Shown: piece by piece, positions 9,217 to 17,223 of the stretch
Layout of the letters: every line of letters begins with the position of its first letter
How positions within the stretch are numbered: position 1 is the first letter of the stretch
NCBI RefSeq assembly: GCF_014645815.1
Contig: NZ_BMML01000034.1
Coordinates: 31,982-95,981, forward strand
Length of the DNA: 64,000 nucleotides
Direction: 5' to 3'
From: Streptomyces fuscichromogenes
GTDB taxonomy: Bacteria; Actinomycetota; Actinomycetes; Streptomycetales; Streptomycetaceae
Program-made: the position numbers and the translations under genes
The notes under the pieces: generated by a model
Told to the model about the DNA's origin: nothing
The model's input: only the letters and a program-made list of their open reading frames with translations
The model's database searches: none

Positions 9217-12126
9217 TCACTCTTCCGGGTGCCGGACCGCGGGGCCGTGCCGCCGCGTCCACAGGTCGCGTGCCTCTTTCACGGACGCCTCCGCCCGCGC
9301 CGTGTGTCCCCGGGGCGCGGGGAACTCGGCCATCCGCTCGTGGGTGGCGACGAGCTGGTCCACGAACCGGCGCCCCCGCGCGGTGAGATCCTCGGACCCC
9401 ACCAGGGCGGGCAGCGCCGCCGCCACCTGGGCGCGGTAACGCGCGTGCTGCGCCCAGGCCGTCTCACGGTGTCCCGGGCGCTCGGCCCGGAGCGCGCAGC
9501 GCTGGAAGAAGTCGGCCAGCGCCAGATGCGAGTACACGCCCTGCAACAGGCCGTCGTACGGTCGTGGATCGGGCCGCCAGGGGGCGAAGTGGCGTGGCCG
9601 CGGCCCGGCGTGGTGCAACTCCAGCAGGTCGCTGAGCGCGGAGAGTTTCGTGTGCTGGAGCTCGTGCACGATGGTCGCGGCGAACGTGGCCGGCGTGGGC
9701 GGAGTGCTGCTGAGCAGCGCTCCGAAGGCCTCGCGGCGGGTGCCGCTGCAGCTGCCGACTCCCTCGGCGTCCGGGCCGGACCGTGGCGGTTCGGCGAGCG
9801 GTACCAGGCAGCGCAGCAGGGCGACGGCTTCGGTCACCCGGTGCTCGCCGCCCAGCCGCAGCATGTCGGCGGTCCCCGACCAGGCCTGCAGCCAGCGCTT
9901 CCGGCCCGCCTCGTCGAGCACGGTCGGACCGCTCAGTTCGTGGTGGCGGGAGTCGCCGGGCACCGTGCGGTACGGATCCAGGTCGTCCAGCGGCATGGGC
10001 GGGCCCTCGGGCAGCAGGCCGGGCAGGGCGTACGCGGGCGTCCACCCGGGCGCCACGGACCAGGCGCCGATACCGTCCTCCAACTGCACCACGGCATCCG
10101 TCGCGCCTTTTTGACGCAGTGTCAGCCGTCCGCCCGCACAGACGACGTCGACCGGGCCCTCCCCGGGCCCGGCCGTGCGCAGCGCCCCGAGCGACGGCAG
10201 CACGAGCAGACCGTCCCGGGCGGTCAGCCGTACGGCGAAGGGGATTCCGGCGCGGGCGGCGGCCGCGGCGGCGAGAGCGCCGAGGTGGGCGAGGTCACGT
10301 CCGAGGCCGTGGACGCGTCGCTCGGTGGGCGGTCCGGCTTCCGGTGCCAGACCGCGCAGGCACTGGCGGGCCCAGGGGCCGACCAGGGGATGGAGGAGAC
10401 GGGCCCGCGCGGGGGTCGTCGCGTGCGGCGGTGCCGGGTTCCGCCGGTCCCCGGGCGGGAGGGCCCGGTCGGCCTCCTCCAGCAGGTGCCAGTGCTCGCG
10501 CAGCCGGTCCCGGGCACCGGCCGGGAGGACCGCCGCGTCCACGCCGTCGACCGCGTCGAGCAGGGCGCGCAGCGTCAGCAGGCGCCGGGTGTCCTGGTCG
10601 CGCACCAGGAGCGCCAGGGTCTCGGCATCGCCTTCGGTACGGCCCAGCACGGCCAGGGACCGATCCGGGAACACGGGAAACAACATGGACACGGACCTCT
10701 TCGCGGGCATCTCGGGCTCCTTGGGCTCCTTGGGCTCCATAGGCGCCTTGGGCTCCATGGACACCTTGGGCGCCATGGACGCCTTGGGCGCCATGAGCAC
10801 CTTGGGCTCCCCCGGCTCCATGAACTCCCCGGGCCCCTTGGACTCTTCGAACTCCATGGGCTCTTCGGACCCCATGGGCTCTTCGGACCCATTGGGCCCT
10901 TCGGAATGCATGGGCTCCCCGGCCTCGGACGGCACGTGGACGGCTTCCGGAGGTGCGGGAGTCGGCTGTGTGGCCGTGGTGAGCCGCTCGTGCACATGCC
11001 GGATGAAGCGCTGGAGGTCGGCGCAGTACACGGAGGGGTTCGCGAAGCCGTGCCCGGCCCGGTAGCGGTGGGCGTAGTGGCCGCCGCCGCAGACGTCGAG
11101 CAGCGGACAGGCCCGGCACTGCGCCGAGAGCGCCGCGGCACCGGCCTGCCGGGCCGCCACCCCGGGATGCCGCAACGCGTCGTCGAAGCCGTGCCGGAAC
11201 ACGTCCAGGCCGGTCGCGGCGGCGCCCTCGTAGGCGGACTTCAGCGAGTCGACCTGCTCGATGGATCCGTCGGTCTCCACGACGACCGCGTCGAACGGGG
11301 CGAGCCCCAGCGACTCGGTGGCGGCCGGCAGGCCCAGCAGCAGCGCGATGCACTCCTCGAACAGCCGTACCCGTACGTCCCGTTGCCCGGACCGCCACCA
11401 GCGGTCGAAGACCGCGCAGAGCCAGTCGCCGTAGCGGGTGGCCGCCAGGCCCGGCGGCGGCGCGGACCAGTTGCCGTGCGGCAGCAGCAGGTCGAGGGCC
11501 GGCGGGCGCAGGGCGAGCAGGGAGTCGTAGGTCTCCACCGGGTCCAGGCCCGGGTCGACGACCGTGAGGACTCCCGCGTACGCGTCCGGGAAGCGCTCGG
11601 CGACCAGCCGGGCCCCGCGCGAGGCGGCCGGCCAGGAGGGGCGTCCCGCGTGGTCGACGCGGCGGGCGTTGTGCGCGGCGAGCCCGCCGTCCAGGCTGAT
11701 GCCGACCCGTATGCCGTGCCGGGCCAGGGTCGTCATCCGTGCCTCGGTGAGGAGGGTGGCGTTGGTCTGGACGGTGGCCTGGACCGTACAGCCGGCGGGA
11801 ACGCGGTCGCGTACGAGGTCGGTGAAACGGGCCAGCGTGCCGACTCCCGCGAGCAGGGGTTCACCGCCGTGCAGGACCAGCGAGACCGCCGTCAGCGCGT
11901 GGCCGCGCGCGTGCTCGGCGATCCGGTCCGCCGTGCGGTCGAGAACCGCGGCCGATGTCGCCACGGGGCGTTCGCGCCAGGTGTGGTCGGGGCCCTCGTA
12001 CAGGTAGCAGTAACGGCAGGCCAGATTGCAGCGGCCGTGCACCTTGACGATGAACTGCCGGAACGGCGAGGGCCCGGCGCGGCCCCGTCCGCTCCCGGCC
12101 GCGGCCTGTCCAGACACGTCGGTCAC
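9217..12126 (-). CDS. fxsB: FxsB-type radical SAM/SPASM peptide-modifying enzyme with C-terminal HExxH domain
   Basis: 969-aa radical SAM enzyme. The 4Fe-4S cluster motif CxxxCxxC is at C33, C37, C40 (GRCNLACRYCYLY), followed by GGEPLL and the GVSLDG-type motif (RVGISLDGGL). A SPASM region for auxiliary clusters lies near 350-400 (CRACPLLDVCGGGHY ... YCADLQRF). Residues about 404-482 are an unusual Met/Glu/Pro/Gly repeat linker. The C-terminal half is the extension typical of FxsB, with the metalloprotease-like HExxH motif in TIVHELQHTKLSALS. FxsB enzymes crosslink an aromatic side chain to a beta carbon two residues later, giving three-residue cyclophanes; the probable substrate is the small gene at 12301-12513 immediately upstream. 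GTG 12126 follows a GGCGGGGG run. Confidence 0.9.
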   Translation of the reverse strand: MTDVSGQAAAGSGRGRAGPSPFRQFIVKVHGRCNLACRYCYLYEGPDHTWRERPVATSAAVLDRTADRIAEHARGHALTAVSLVLHGGEPLLAGVGTLARFTDLVRDRVPAGCTVQATVQTNATLLTEARMTTLARHGIRVGISLDGGLAAHNARRVDHAGRPSWPAASRGARLVAERFPDAYAGVLTVVDPGLDPVETYDSLLALRPPALDLLLPHGNWSAPPPGLAATRYGDWLCAVFDRWWRSGQRDVRVRLFEECIALLLGLPAATESLGLAPFDAVVVETDGSIEQVDSLKSAYEGAAATGLDVFRHGFDDALRHPGVAARQAGAAALSAQCRACPLLDVCGGGHYAHRYRAGHGFANPSVYCADLQRFIRHVHERLTTATQPTPAPPEAVHVPSEAGEPMHSEGPNGSEEPMGSEEPMEFEESKGPGEFMEPGEPKVLMAPKASMAPKVSMEPKAPMEPKEPKEPEMPAKRSVSMLFPVFPDRSLAVLGRTEGDAETLALLVRDQDTRRLLTLRALLDAVDGVDAAVLPAGARDRLREHWHLLEEADRALPPGDRRNPAPPHATTPARARLLHPLVGPWARQCLRGLAPEAGPPTERRVHGLGRDLAHLGALAAAAAARAGIPFAVRLTARDGLLVLPSLGALRTAGPGEGPVDVVCAGGRLTLRQKGATDAVVQLEDGIGAWSVAPGWTPAYALPGLLPEGPPMPLDDLDPYRTVPGDSRHHELSGPTVLDEAGRKRWLQAWSGTADMLRLGGEHRVTEAVALLRCLVPLAEPPRSGPDAEGVGSCSGTRREAFGALLSSTPPTPATFAATIVHELQHTKLSALSDLLELHHAGPRPRHFAPWRPDPRPYDGLLQGVYSHLALADFFQRCALRAERPGHRETAWAQHARYRAQVAAALPALVGSEDLTARGRRFVDQLVATHERMAEFPAPRGHTARAEASVKEARDLWTRRHGPAVRHPEE
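10680..10920 (-). repeat. Degenerate 9/18-bp tandem repeat coding for a Met-Glu-Pro linker in fxsB
   Basis: Repeated CTTGGGCTCCATGG-like units on the plus strand encode a run of MEPKEP/MAPKAS/MGSEEP-type tripeptide pairs between the SPASM and C-terminal domains. Copies differ by point changes but keep the reading frame. This is far more repetitive than the flanking coding sequence. Confidence 0.85.
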
Positions 12127-12300
12127 CCCCCGCCTCCGCGGCCCGGCCCGTCCGGCCCGAGCACACCACGTCCGGCACGTACGACACTGCCTTCCCAGCG
12201 GGCCGCCGACCACAAACACCGGCCCCGACGCCCGTCCGACGGGACGTCGAGGCGCTCGGACCGGCCGGCTGCCCGGCCCGCCGGGCCGGTACCGCCCCTT

Positions 12301-12513
12301 CTAGAACGCGTTGTTGAACCCCCAGAGCATCTCGGTCGGCCGGACCGCGCGTTCCGCCAGCTCCGCGAGCACCTCGCGCAGCACGGGATGGTCCACCTTC
12401 CTCAGTTCCCCCAGGTCCAGCTCCAGCAGGTCCGGCAGCGGCTCCGTCGACCCGGCCGGCTCGGGCGAGTCGGCCGACTCGTCCTCCGGCAGGGACTGGT
12501 CCCGTGCATCCAC
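12301..12513 (-). CDS. fxsA: FxsA-like precursor peptide ending FNNAF
   Basis: Small acidic precursor of 70 aa from GTG 12513, which follows GAGAGGAG at normal spacing; an ATG six codons upstream (12531) is possible but would place the ribosome binding site inside the gene. The body matches the FxSxx-COOH family in character: an acidic low-complexity start, then a conserved leader-like segment (LLELDLGELRKVDHPVLREV) and the C-terminal tail. The last five residues are F-N-N-A-F, so the aromatic residue and spacing of FxSxx are kept but the third position is Asn instead of Ser. It lies 29 bp after the vWA gene and 174 bp ahead of the radical SAM gene. By analogy the Phe ring and the beta carbon of the second Asn would be joined; that is inference. 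Confidence 0.85.
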   Translation of the reverse strand: MDARDQSLPEDESADSPEPAGSTEPLPDLLELDLGELRKVDHPVLREVLAELAERAVRPTEMLWGFNNAF

Positions 12514-12542
12514 CCCAGGCTCCTCTCGCATCGTGCCGTCGC

Positions 12543-15500
12543 TCAGCCCTGCTCCAGCTCGGCCAGTCGCTGTGCCGTCCGGCGCGCGGTGGGCTCACCC
12601 GTGCCCACCCGGTCGTCGGGCAGCCGGGCCCACTCCGCGCGGGCGGCCCGGTAGGCCTCGCGGGCGGCACGTGGGCGGGTGGCCGCCTCGTAGGACATAC
12701 CACGCCAGTGGTGCGCCTGCGCCCCCAGTTCCACGGCTTCCTGACGCGCGCGGGCCGACCCGGCGTCCGGCTCGGCGTTCCGGGCCGCCTCCGCGGCGGC
12801 CCGGAACGCGTCGACGGCCTCGTCCAGGCGGGCGGGCCGCCCCAGGCTCCGGTACGCCTCGAACTGGGCCTGCCCCAGTTCCAGCAGGCAGCGCGCCGAC
12901 AGCAACGGGTCGGCGGCCTCCGCCGCCGCCAGCCCGAGCAGGTACTCGGCCTCCCGGAGGTCGACACGGTCGCCCCGGGCACGGTAGCGGAGCATCAGCC
13001 CACGCCCGAGCAGGAAGAGGCGTGGGGCGAGAGCGGGACTGCCCGACGGCGTCTCCGCGCGGCAGTCCCGCAGGACCCGGATCGCCCGGGTCAGCGGTTC
13101 GAAGGAACCCGGCCCGGTCTCCGCCGCCGCCTGCCGGAGCAGGACCTCGCCCCACTCCGCGAGGACGTCCGGACGCGCCGAAGCGTCCCGAGGCATCGAC
13201 TGCGCCGCCCGCGCGAAGCTGTCCGCGGCCGCCCGCAGCTCCCGCGGCTCCCCGGACCCGGCGTACCGCGCCCTCCCGATGCGCCCCGCCCGCACCAGCA
13301 GATCCGCGCGCGTGCCCTGCTCGCGGGTGAGGGCCAGGCCCGTCTCGACGCGCTGCCGGGCCTCGTCCAGGTCACCGTCCGACGCGAGCAGCGCGTCGAC
13401 CAGGTCCAGCAGGACCCGCACGCGTTCCGGGGAGGGCGCGGGCCCGGTGCCTGGATCCGCGCCGCCGGCCATGCCGTTGTCCACCCGGCTGTCCACGCCG
13501 CCGTCCACGACGCCGTCCACGACGGTGCGCAGCGAGCGCGCGCTCTGTTCCGCGTAGCCTCGGGCCTCTTCGGGGTCGCTCGTCGCACCCGCGAGACGCA
13601 GCAGGAGGCGGCCGCGGGCCAGGGCCAGTTCGGGCGGGCCGGGCGGGCCGGGCCGGTGGTCCGGCCAGGCGTCGGCGAACGCCTCCAGTACGTCTGTCGC
13701 GCCCTGGAGCGGTGCACGGCCGCCGCCCAGTTCCCACTGCGCCTCCAGCGCGCCGGCCCGCTCCAGCGTCAGCCGCAGCGCCTCCCCCTCGTCGAGGCCG
13801 GGGGCGCCGCAGGCCACGGCGTACTCCCGGTCGGCGCGGCGCAGCAGGCCCAGGGCGCCCTCCCGGTCGCCGCAGGACCTGCGGTCGGTGGCGGCGGCCC
13901 GCAGCACCCGGGCCAGGACGGCCCTTTCGCGCCGGGCGGCCGGGTGGGCCACCGCCCGGTGGGCCACCGCCCGCTTCGCCGCCTCCTCCGCCTCGCGCAG
14001 CAGCTCGGCGCCGCGCTGCACCTCCCACAGGCGCAGCGTGCAGGTCGCGTACGCCGCCCACAGCTCGGGGTCCGCCGCCGCGGGCTCGTCCTGCCCGGTC
14101 GCCCCGCGCAGCAGCCGCACGGCGTCGATGAGGTCCTGCACCATGCCGCCGGAGTCGAACCGGACGAGCAGGGCACGGGCCCGGCCGACGACCTGTCCGG
14201 CGGGACGTTCACCGGGGTGGGCGGCGGCGTCGCGGCCGTAGGGCCGGAACTGCTCGGGCAGCGGCATGAAGCGTTCCAGGACCCGGGCGGCGACCTCGGC
14301 GAAGGGCTGCGGGATCAGGGCCGAAGCGCCGTCACCGCCATTGCCGCCGCCATCGCCGCCGTCGCTGTGGCCGCCGTCGCTGTGGCCGCCGATGTCTCCG
14401 TCGACGCGGCCGTCGCCGAGCTGGACCAGGGCGAGGGCCGGGAAGTTGACGCCGCCCCGGCGGAAGCGCAGCTCGATGTACTTCGAGCAGTGTTCGAGGA
14501 CGAGGAGGGCCTCGTCACGGCCGAGCGATTCGAGCAGGGCGTCCTGGACCCCGGGTTCCATCTCGAACCACTGGGTGGCGTCCGAGCCCCGGCCGCCGCG
14601 GTCCTCGCGGACGCTGGTGACCAGGCCGTTGAGGAGCACCTCGGCGAGGTCGGCGGGGCCGGAGTCGGGCAGCATGGCCCGCTGCACCAGTTGCATCACC
14701 GGCAGGCAGAGCGGGGCGGCCGCCAGGTAGACGGCGAGCCGGCAGGCGCGCGGCGAGGCGCCGGACCGGAACCTGCGGACCCGCTCGACCGGCGGCGGTG
14801 CGGTCCGCCGCGGGGACACCGGTGCGGCCGCCGGCTGGTCCGCGCGCACCCAGCCCACCGCGCCCGGGACCGGGCCGCCGATCCCCGACAGCAGCCGCGC
14901 CCACGCCCCGAGCGCCATCGGCTCCGGCGGCAGCACCGGTACCGGTACGGCGCCCGGCCCGCCCGAGACGGCCCCGGCGGCGGTACGCACCCGCAGCCGG
15001 CCGGCCCCGCCGAGTGTCTCGCCCCGGCTCAGCTCGCCGTACCGGACCGGCAGCCGGGTGCGGTTCCACATCCGCTGCGGCAGTGGCTGGAGCACGGCGA
15101 CCGGGCCCTGCCGGGACAGGTGGTGGAGCAGCCGGTGGGCGCGGCCGCTGTGCCACACCGGCCCGACGCAGTCGCTGACCAGGACGGTGATCCGGCGTCC
15201 GGTCGGATCGCTGAGGTGGTCGGTGGTGTGCAGCGGGGCCGCGTGCACGTCCGCGCTGCGGCTGACCACGGCGGAGCCGTCGTGCCCGAGGTGCAGATGG
15301 CTCACCTGGATGTCCCTGAAGGCGCCCAACTGGCCGAAGACCTGGACCAGTTCGTCGAACATCCGGTCCCAGACCCGCATCGAGGCGGAGGCCTCCAGGA
15401 TCAGTTGCAGTCGGGCGTCGCCCCGGGTCACCGCGCGGTACACGGGCAGGACCAGGCCGCCCGCCCGCGCGCTCTGCTCGGCGGTCGACGTCTCGTCCAG

Positions 15501-16040
15501 CGCGACGCGCAGCGGCGGTGCGGCACTGCGGTAGGCCTGCAACGGCCGCAGGGCACGCTGGAGTTCCAGCGGCGCGGGCAGGGCGGGGGCGGCGGGCACC
15601 CCGACCGGCACCCCGGCGATCCGCCCGCCGGCCCCGCCCTGCCCGGCGCCGTGCCGCTGCGGCACGGGGTGCAGGGACAGCCGGCGGTCGGCTCCCGCGG
15701 CCACGGCGGGCACCGGAGCCGACCGGTCCGCGTCCCCCGGGGATTCCGGGGTCGCGACGGCCTCCCACGGGCCCTGCCGTGGTACGACGCCTTCCCCGGC
15801 CGCCGCCCTCGGCGGGCCGGCGCGGGTGGCGGAACCCGGACCCGGCGGACCGTCCGGCTCCGCCCCGGCGGCGGGGCGCGTCCACCGGGCCAGCCAGAGG
15901 GCGTCGCTCAGCCCCTCGGAGTCGGGATCGAACCCGGCCCCCCGCAGTCGGCGGACGAGCTCGGCCAGGGCGCCGCCCTCCGCACCGGGCAGGTCCGGGT
16001 CGGCCGGGTCGGGTCCGGGTCGGGACGGTACGTCCGGCAT
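12543..16040 (-). CDS. SAV_2336-type protein: vWA-like domain plus TPR array
   Basis: 1165-aa protein of the type annotated as SAV_2336 N-terminal domain-related. An N-terminal segment of about 50 residues (LAELVRRLRGAGFDPDSEGLSDALWLARW) and a Pro/Ala-rich linker lead to a von Willebrand A-like fold. Its metal-binding first motif reads E-A-S-A-S-M (about 216-221) where vWA domains normally have D-x-S-x-S; a later strand, TVLVSDCVG, supplies the expected Asp (about 290). From about residue 500 to the end is a long helical TPR-like region. The start at 16040 follows GAGGTGAG; seven bases separate it from the MoxR stop, and MoxR-vWA pairs normally work together, the ATPase remodelling a target recognised by the vWA protein. 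FxsA follows 29 bp downstream. Confidence 0.82.
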   Translation of the reverse strand: MPDVPSRPGPDPADPDLPGAEGGALAELVRRLRGAGFDPDSEGLSDALWLARWTRPAAGAEPDGPPGPGSATRAGPPRAAAGEGVVPRQGPWEAVATPESPGDADRSAPVPAVAAGADRRLSLHPVPQRHGAGQGGAGGRIAGVPVGVPAAPALPAPLELQRALRPLQAYRSAAPPLRVALDETSTAEQSARAGGLVLPVYRAVTRGDARLQLILEASASMRVWDRMFDELVQVFGQLGAFRDIQVSHLHLGHDGSAVVSRSADVHAAPLHTTDHLSDPTGRRITVLVSDCVGPVWHSGRAHRLLHHLSRQGPVAVLQPLPQRMWNRTRLPVRYGELSRGETLGGAGRLRVRTAAGAVSGGPGAVPVPVLPPEPMALGAWARLLSGIGGPVPGAVGWVRADQPAAAPVSPRRTAPPPVERVRRFRSGASPRACRLAVYLAAAPLCLPVMQLVQRAMLPDSGPADLAEVLLNGLVTSVREDRGGRGSDATQWFEMEPGVQDALLESLGRDEALLVLEHCSKYIELRFRRGGVNFPALALVQLGDGRVDGDIGGHSDGGHSDGGDGGGNGGDGASALIPQPFAEVAARVLERFMPLPEQFRPYGRDAAAHPGERPAGQVVGRARALLVRFDSGGMVQDLIDAVRLLRGATGQDEPAAADPELWAAYATCTLRLWEVQRGAELLREAEEAAKRAVAHRAVAHPAARRERAVLARVLRAAATDRRSCGDREGALGLLRRADREYAVACGAPGLDEGEALRLTLERAGALEAQWELGGGRAPLQGATDVLEAFADAWPDHRPGPPGPPELALARGRLLLRLAGATSDPEEARGYAEQSARSLRTVVDGVVDGGVDSRVDNGMAGGADPGTGPAPSPERVRVLLDLVDALLASDGDLDEARQRVETGLALTREQGTRADLLVRAGRIGRARYAGSGEPRELRAAADSFARAAQSMPRDASARPDVLAEWGEVLLRQAAAETGPGSFEPLTRAIRVLRDCRAETPSGSPALAPRLFLLGRGLMLRYRARGDRVDLREAEYLLGLAAAEAADPLLSARCLLELGQAQFEAYRSLGRPARLDEAVDAFRAAAEAARNAEPDAGSARARQEAVELGAQAHHWRGMSYEAATRPRAAREAYRAARAEWARLPDDRVGTGEPTARRTAQRLAELEQG

Positions 16041-16047
16041 CAGCGGC

Positions 16048-17112
16048 TCACCTCGGGCGGTCGAGGCGCTGGATGAGCAGGTCGGCGAGCCGGTCACGGC
16101 TGGGCGGGGCGGCCGCGTCCGTGAGGTAGATGGCGTTCAGCAGCTGGTCGGTGGCGAGGAGTTCGCTGCGGGAGCGCTCCAGGAAGCGGCTGATCAGGTC
16201 GTCGCCCGCGCGGGCCGCCTCGTCGCCGAGGTGGGCGCGGACGAAGGTCGCGAGCCGGTTGTGGTCGGGACGGCCCAGTTCGAGGTGGATGCAGCGGCGC
16301 ATCAGCGGGGCCGGGAAGTCCCGCTCGCCGTTGCTGGTGAGGACGACGAACGGGAAGGCCCGGCAGCGCACCCGGCCGTCGCGGACCCGGACCTTGGTGC
16401 CGTCGGCGGTGAGCACCTCGGCCGCGCCGTCCGGCAGCCGGTCGGCGATCCGCTGGAGCTCGGGGATCTCGAACTCCCCTTCCTCCAGCACGTTCAGGAG
16501 GTCGTTGGGCAGGTCGATGTCGCTCTTGTCGAGCTCGTCGATCAGCAGCACGCGCGGGGTGTCGGAGGGGAGCAGCGCGGTGCCGAGCGGGCCGAGGCGG
16601 ATGTAGCTGCCGACCGCCTCCATGGCACCTGGGCCGCCGCCGGCCGCGCCGTACCCGCCCTGCGCGGCGATCTGGACGTCCTGGAGGCGGGCGATGGCGT
16701 CGTAGTGGTACAGGCCGTCCTGGAGCGTGGAGCGGCTGACCACGGACCAGCGCAGCACCTCGCCCAGGCCCAGTTCGTACGCCACCGAATGCGCGAGGGT
16801 GCTCTTGCCGGCGCCGGGGCTGCCGGTGACCAGGAGCGGGCGGCGCAGGTACAGCGCCGCGTTGATCATCTCCAGCTCCTCGGCGCCGGGCCGGTGCAGC
16901 TCGGCCAGATGCCGGTGCCCGCCGAGCCTGCGGTCCCGGGAACCGTCGCCGCCGACGTCGACACCGGCACCGCCGGCACCGTCGCCATCGCCGCCGGCGT
17001 CCGCGTCCCGGCCGGAGAAGTCCCGCCAGGGGGGCGGCGCGGGCAGTCGGCTCATGCCGTCGTGGGGCTCCCCGGCGCCACGGTAGATGAGCCACTCACT
17101 GGAATCGGTCAT
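16048..17112 (-). CDS. MoxR-family AAA+ ATPase
   Basis: 354-aa AAA+ ATPase. About 60 residues of Gly/Asp-rich disordered sequence precede the ATPase core: Walker A GSPGAGKS (97-104), Walker B LLIDELD (189-195) with the MoxR-typical continuation KSDIDLPNDLLNVLEEGEFEIPEL, sensor 1 VVLTSNGERDFP (about 257-268) and the Arg-finger segment LMRRCIHLEL. A helical lid region completes the protein. It is the second gene of the six-gene unit, 111 bp after the protease gene and 7 bp before the vWA gene. In related actinobacterial conflict systems MoxR and vWA proteins form the energy-dependent core that controls a third protein carrying the effector. Confidence 0.92.
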   Translation of the reverse strand: MTDSSEWLIYRGAGEPHDGMSRLPAPPPWRDFSGRDADAGGDGDGAGGAGVDVGGDGSRDRRLGGHRHLAELHRPGAEELEMINAALYLRRPLLVTGSPGAGKSTLAHSVAYELGLGEVLRWSVVSRSTLQDGLYHYDAIARLQDVQIAAQGGYGAAGGGPGAMEAVGSYIRLGPLGTALLPSDTPRVLLIDELDKSDIDLPNDLLNVLEEGEFEIPELQRIADRLPDGAAEVLTADGTKVRVRDGRVRCRAFPFVVLTSNGERDFPAPLMRRCIHLELGRPDHNRLATFVRAHLGDEAARAGDDLISRFLERSRSELLATDQLLNAIYLTDAAAPPSRDRLADLLIQRLDRPR

Positions 17113-17223
17113 GTCCGGCCCTCGTCGTCACTCGTCCGTCCCGTCCCCAGGGCAGCCGCTGAACCTGCTTCACGTTATAGACCTCCGGCAGCCCCGGTAA
17201 GGGCCGTATGTCGGCGCATGCGC

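Noticed and set aside
9001..16076. Long plus-strand open frames opposite the fxsB and vWA genes
   Set aside because: High-GC antisense frames; the minus-strand genes have recognisable motifs, ribosome binding sites and tight spacing.
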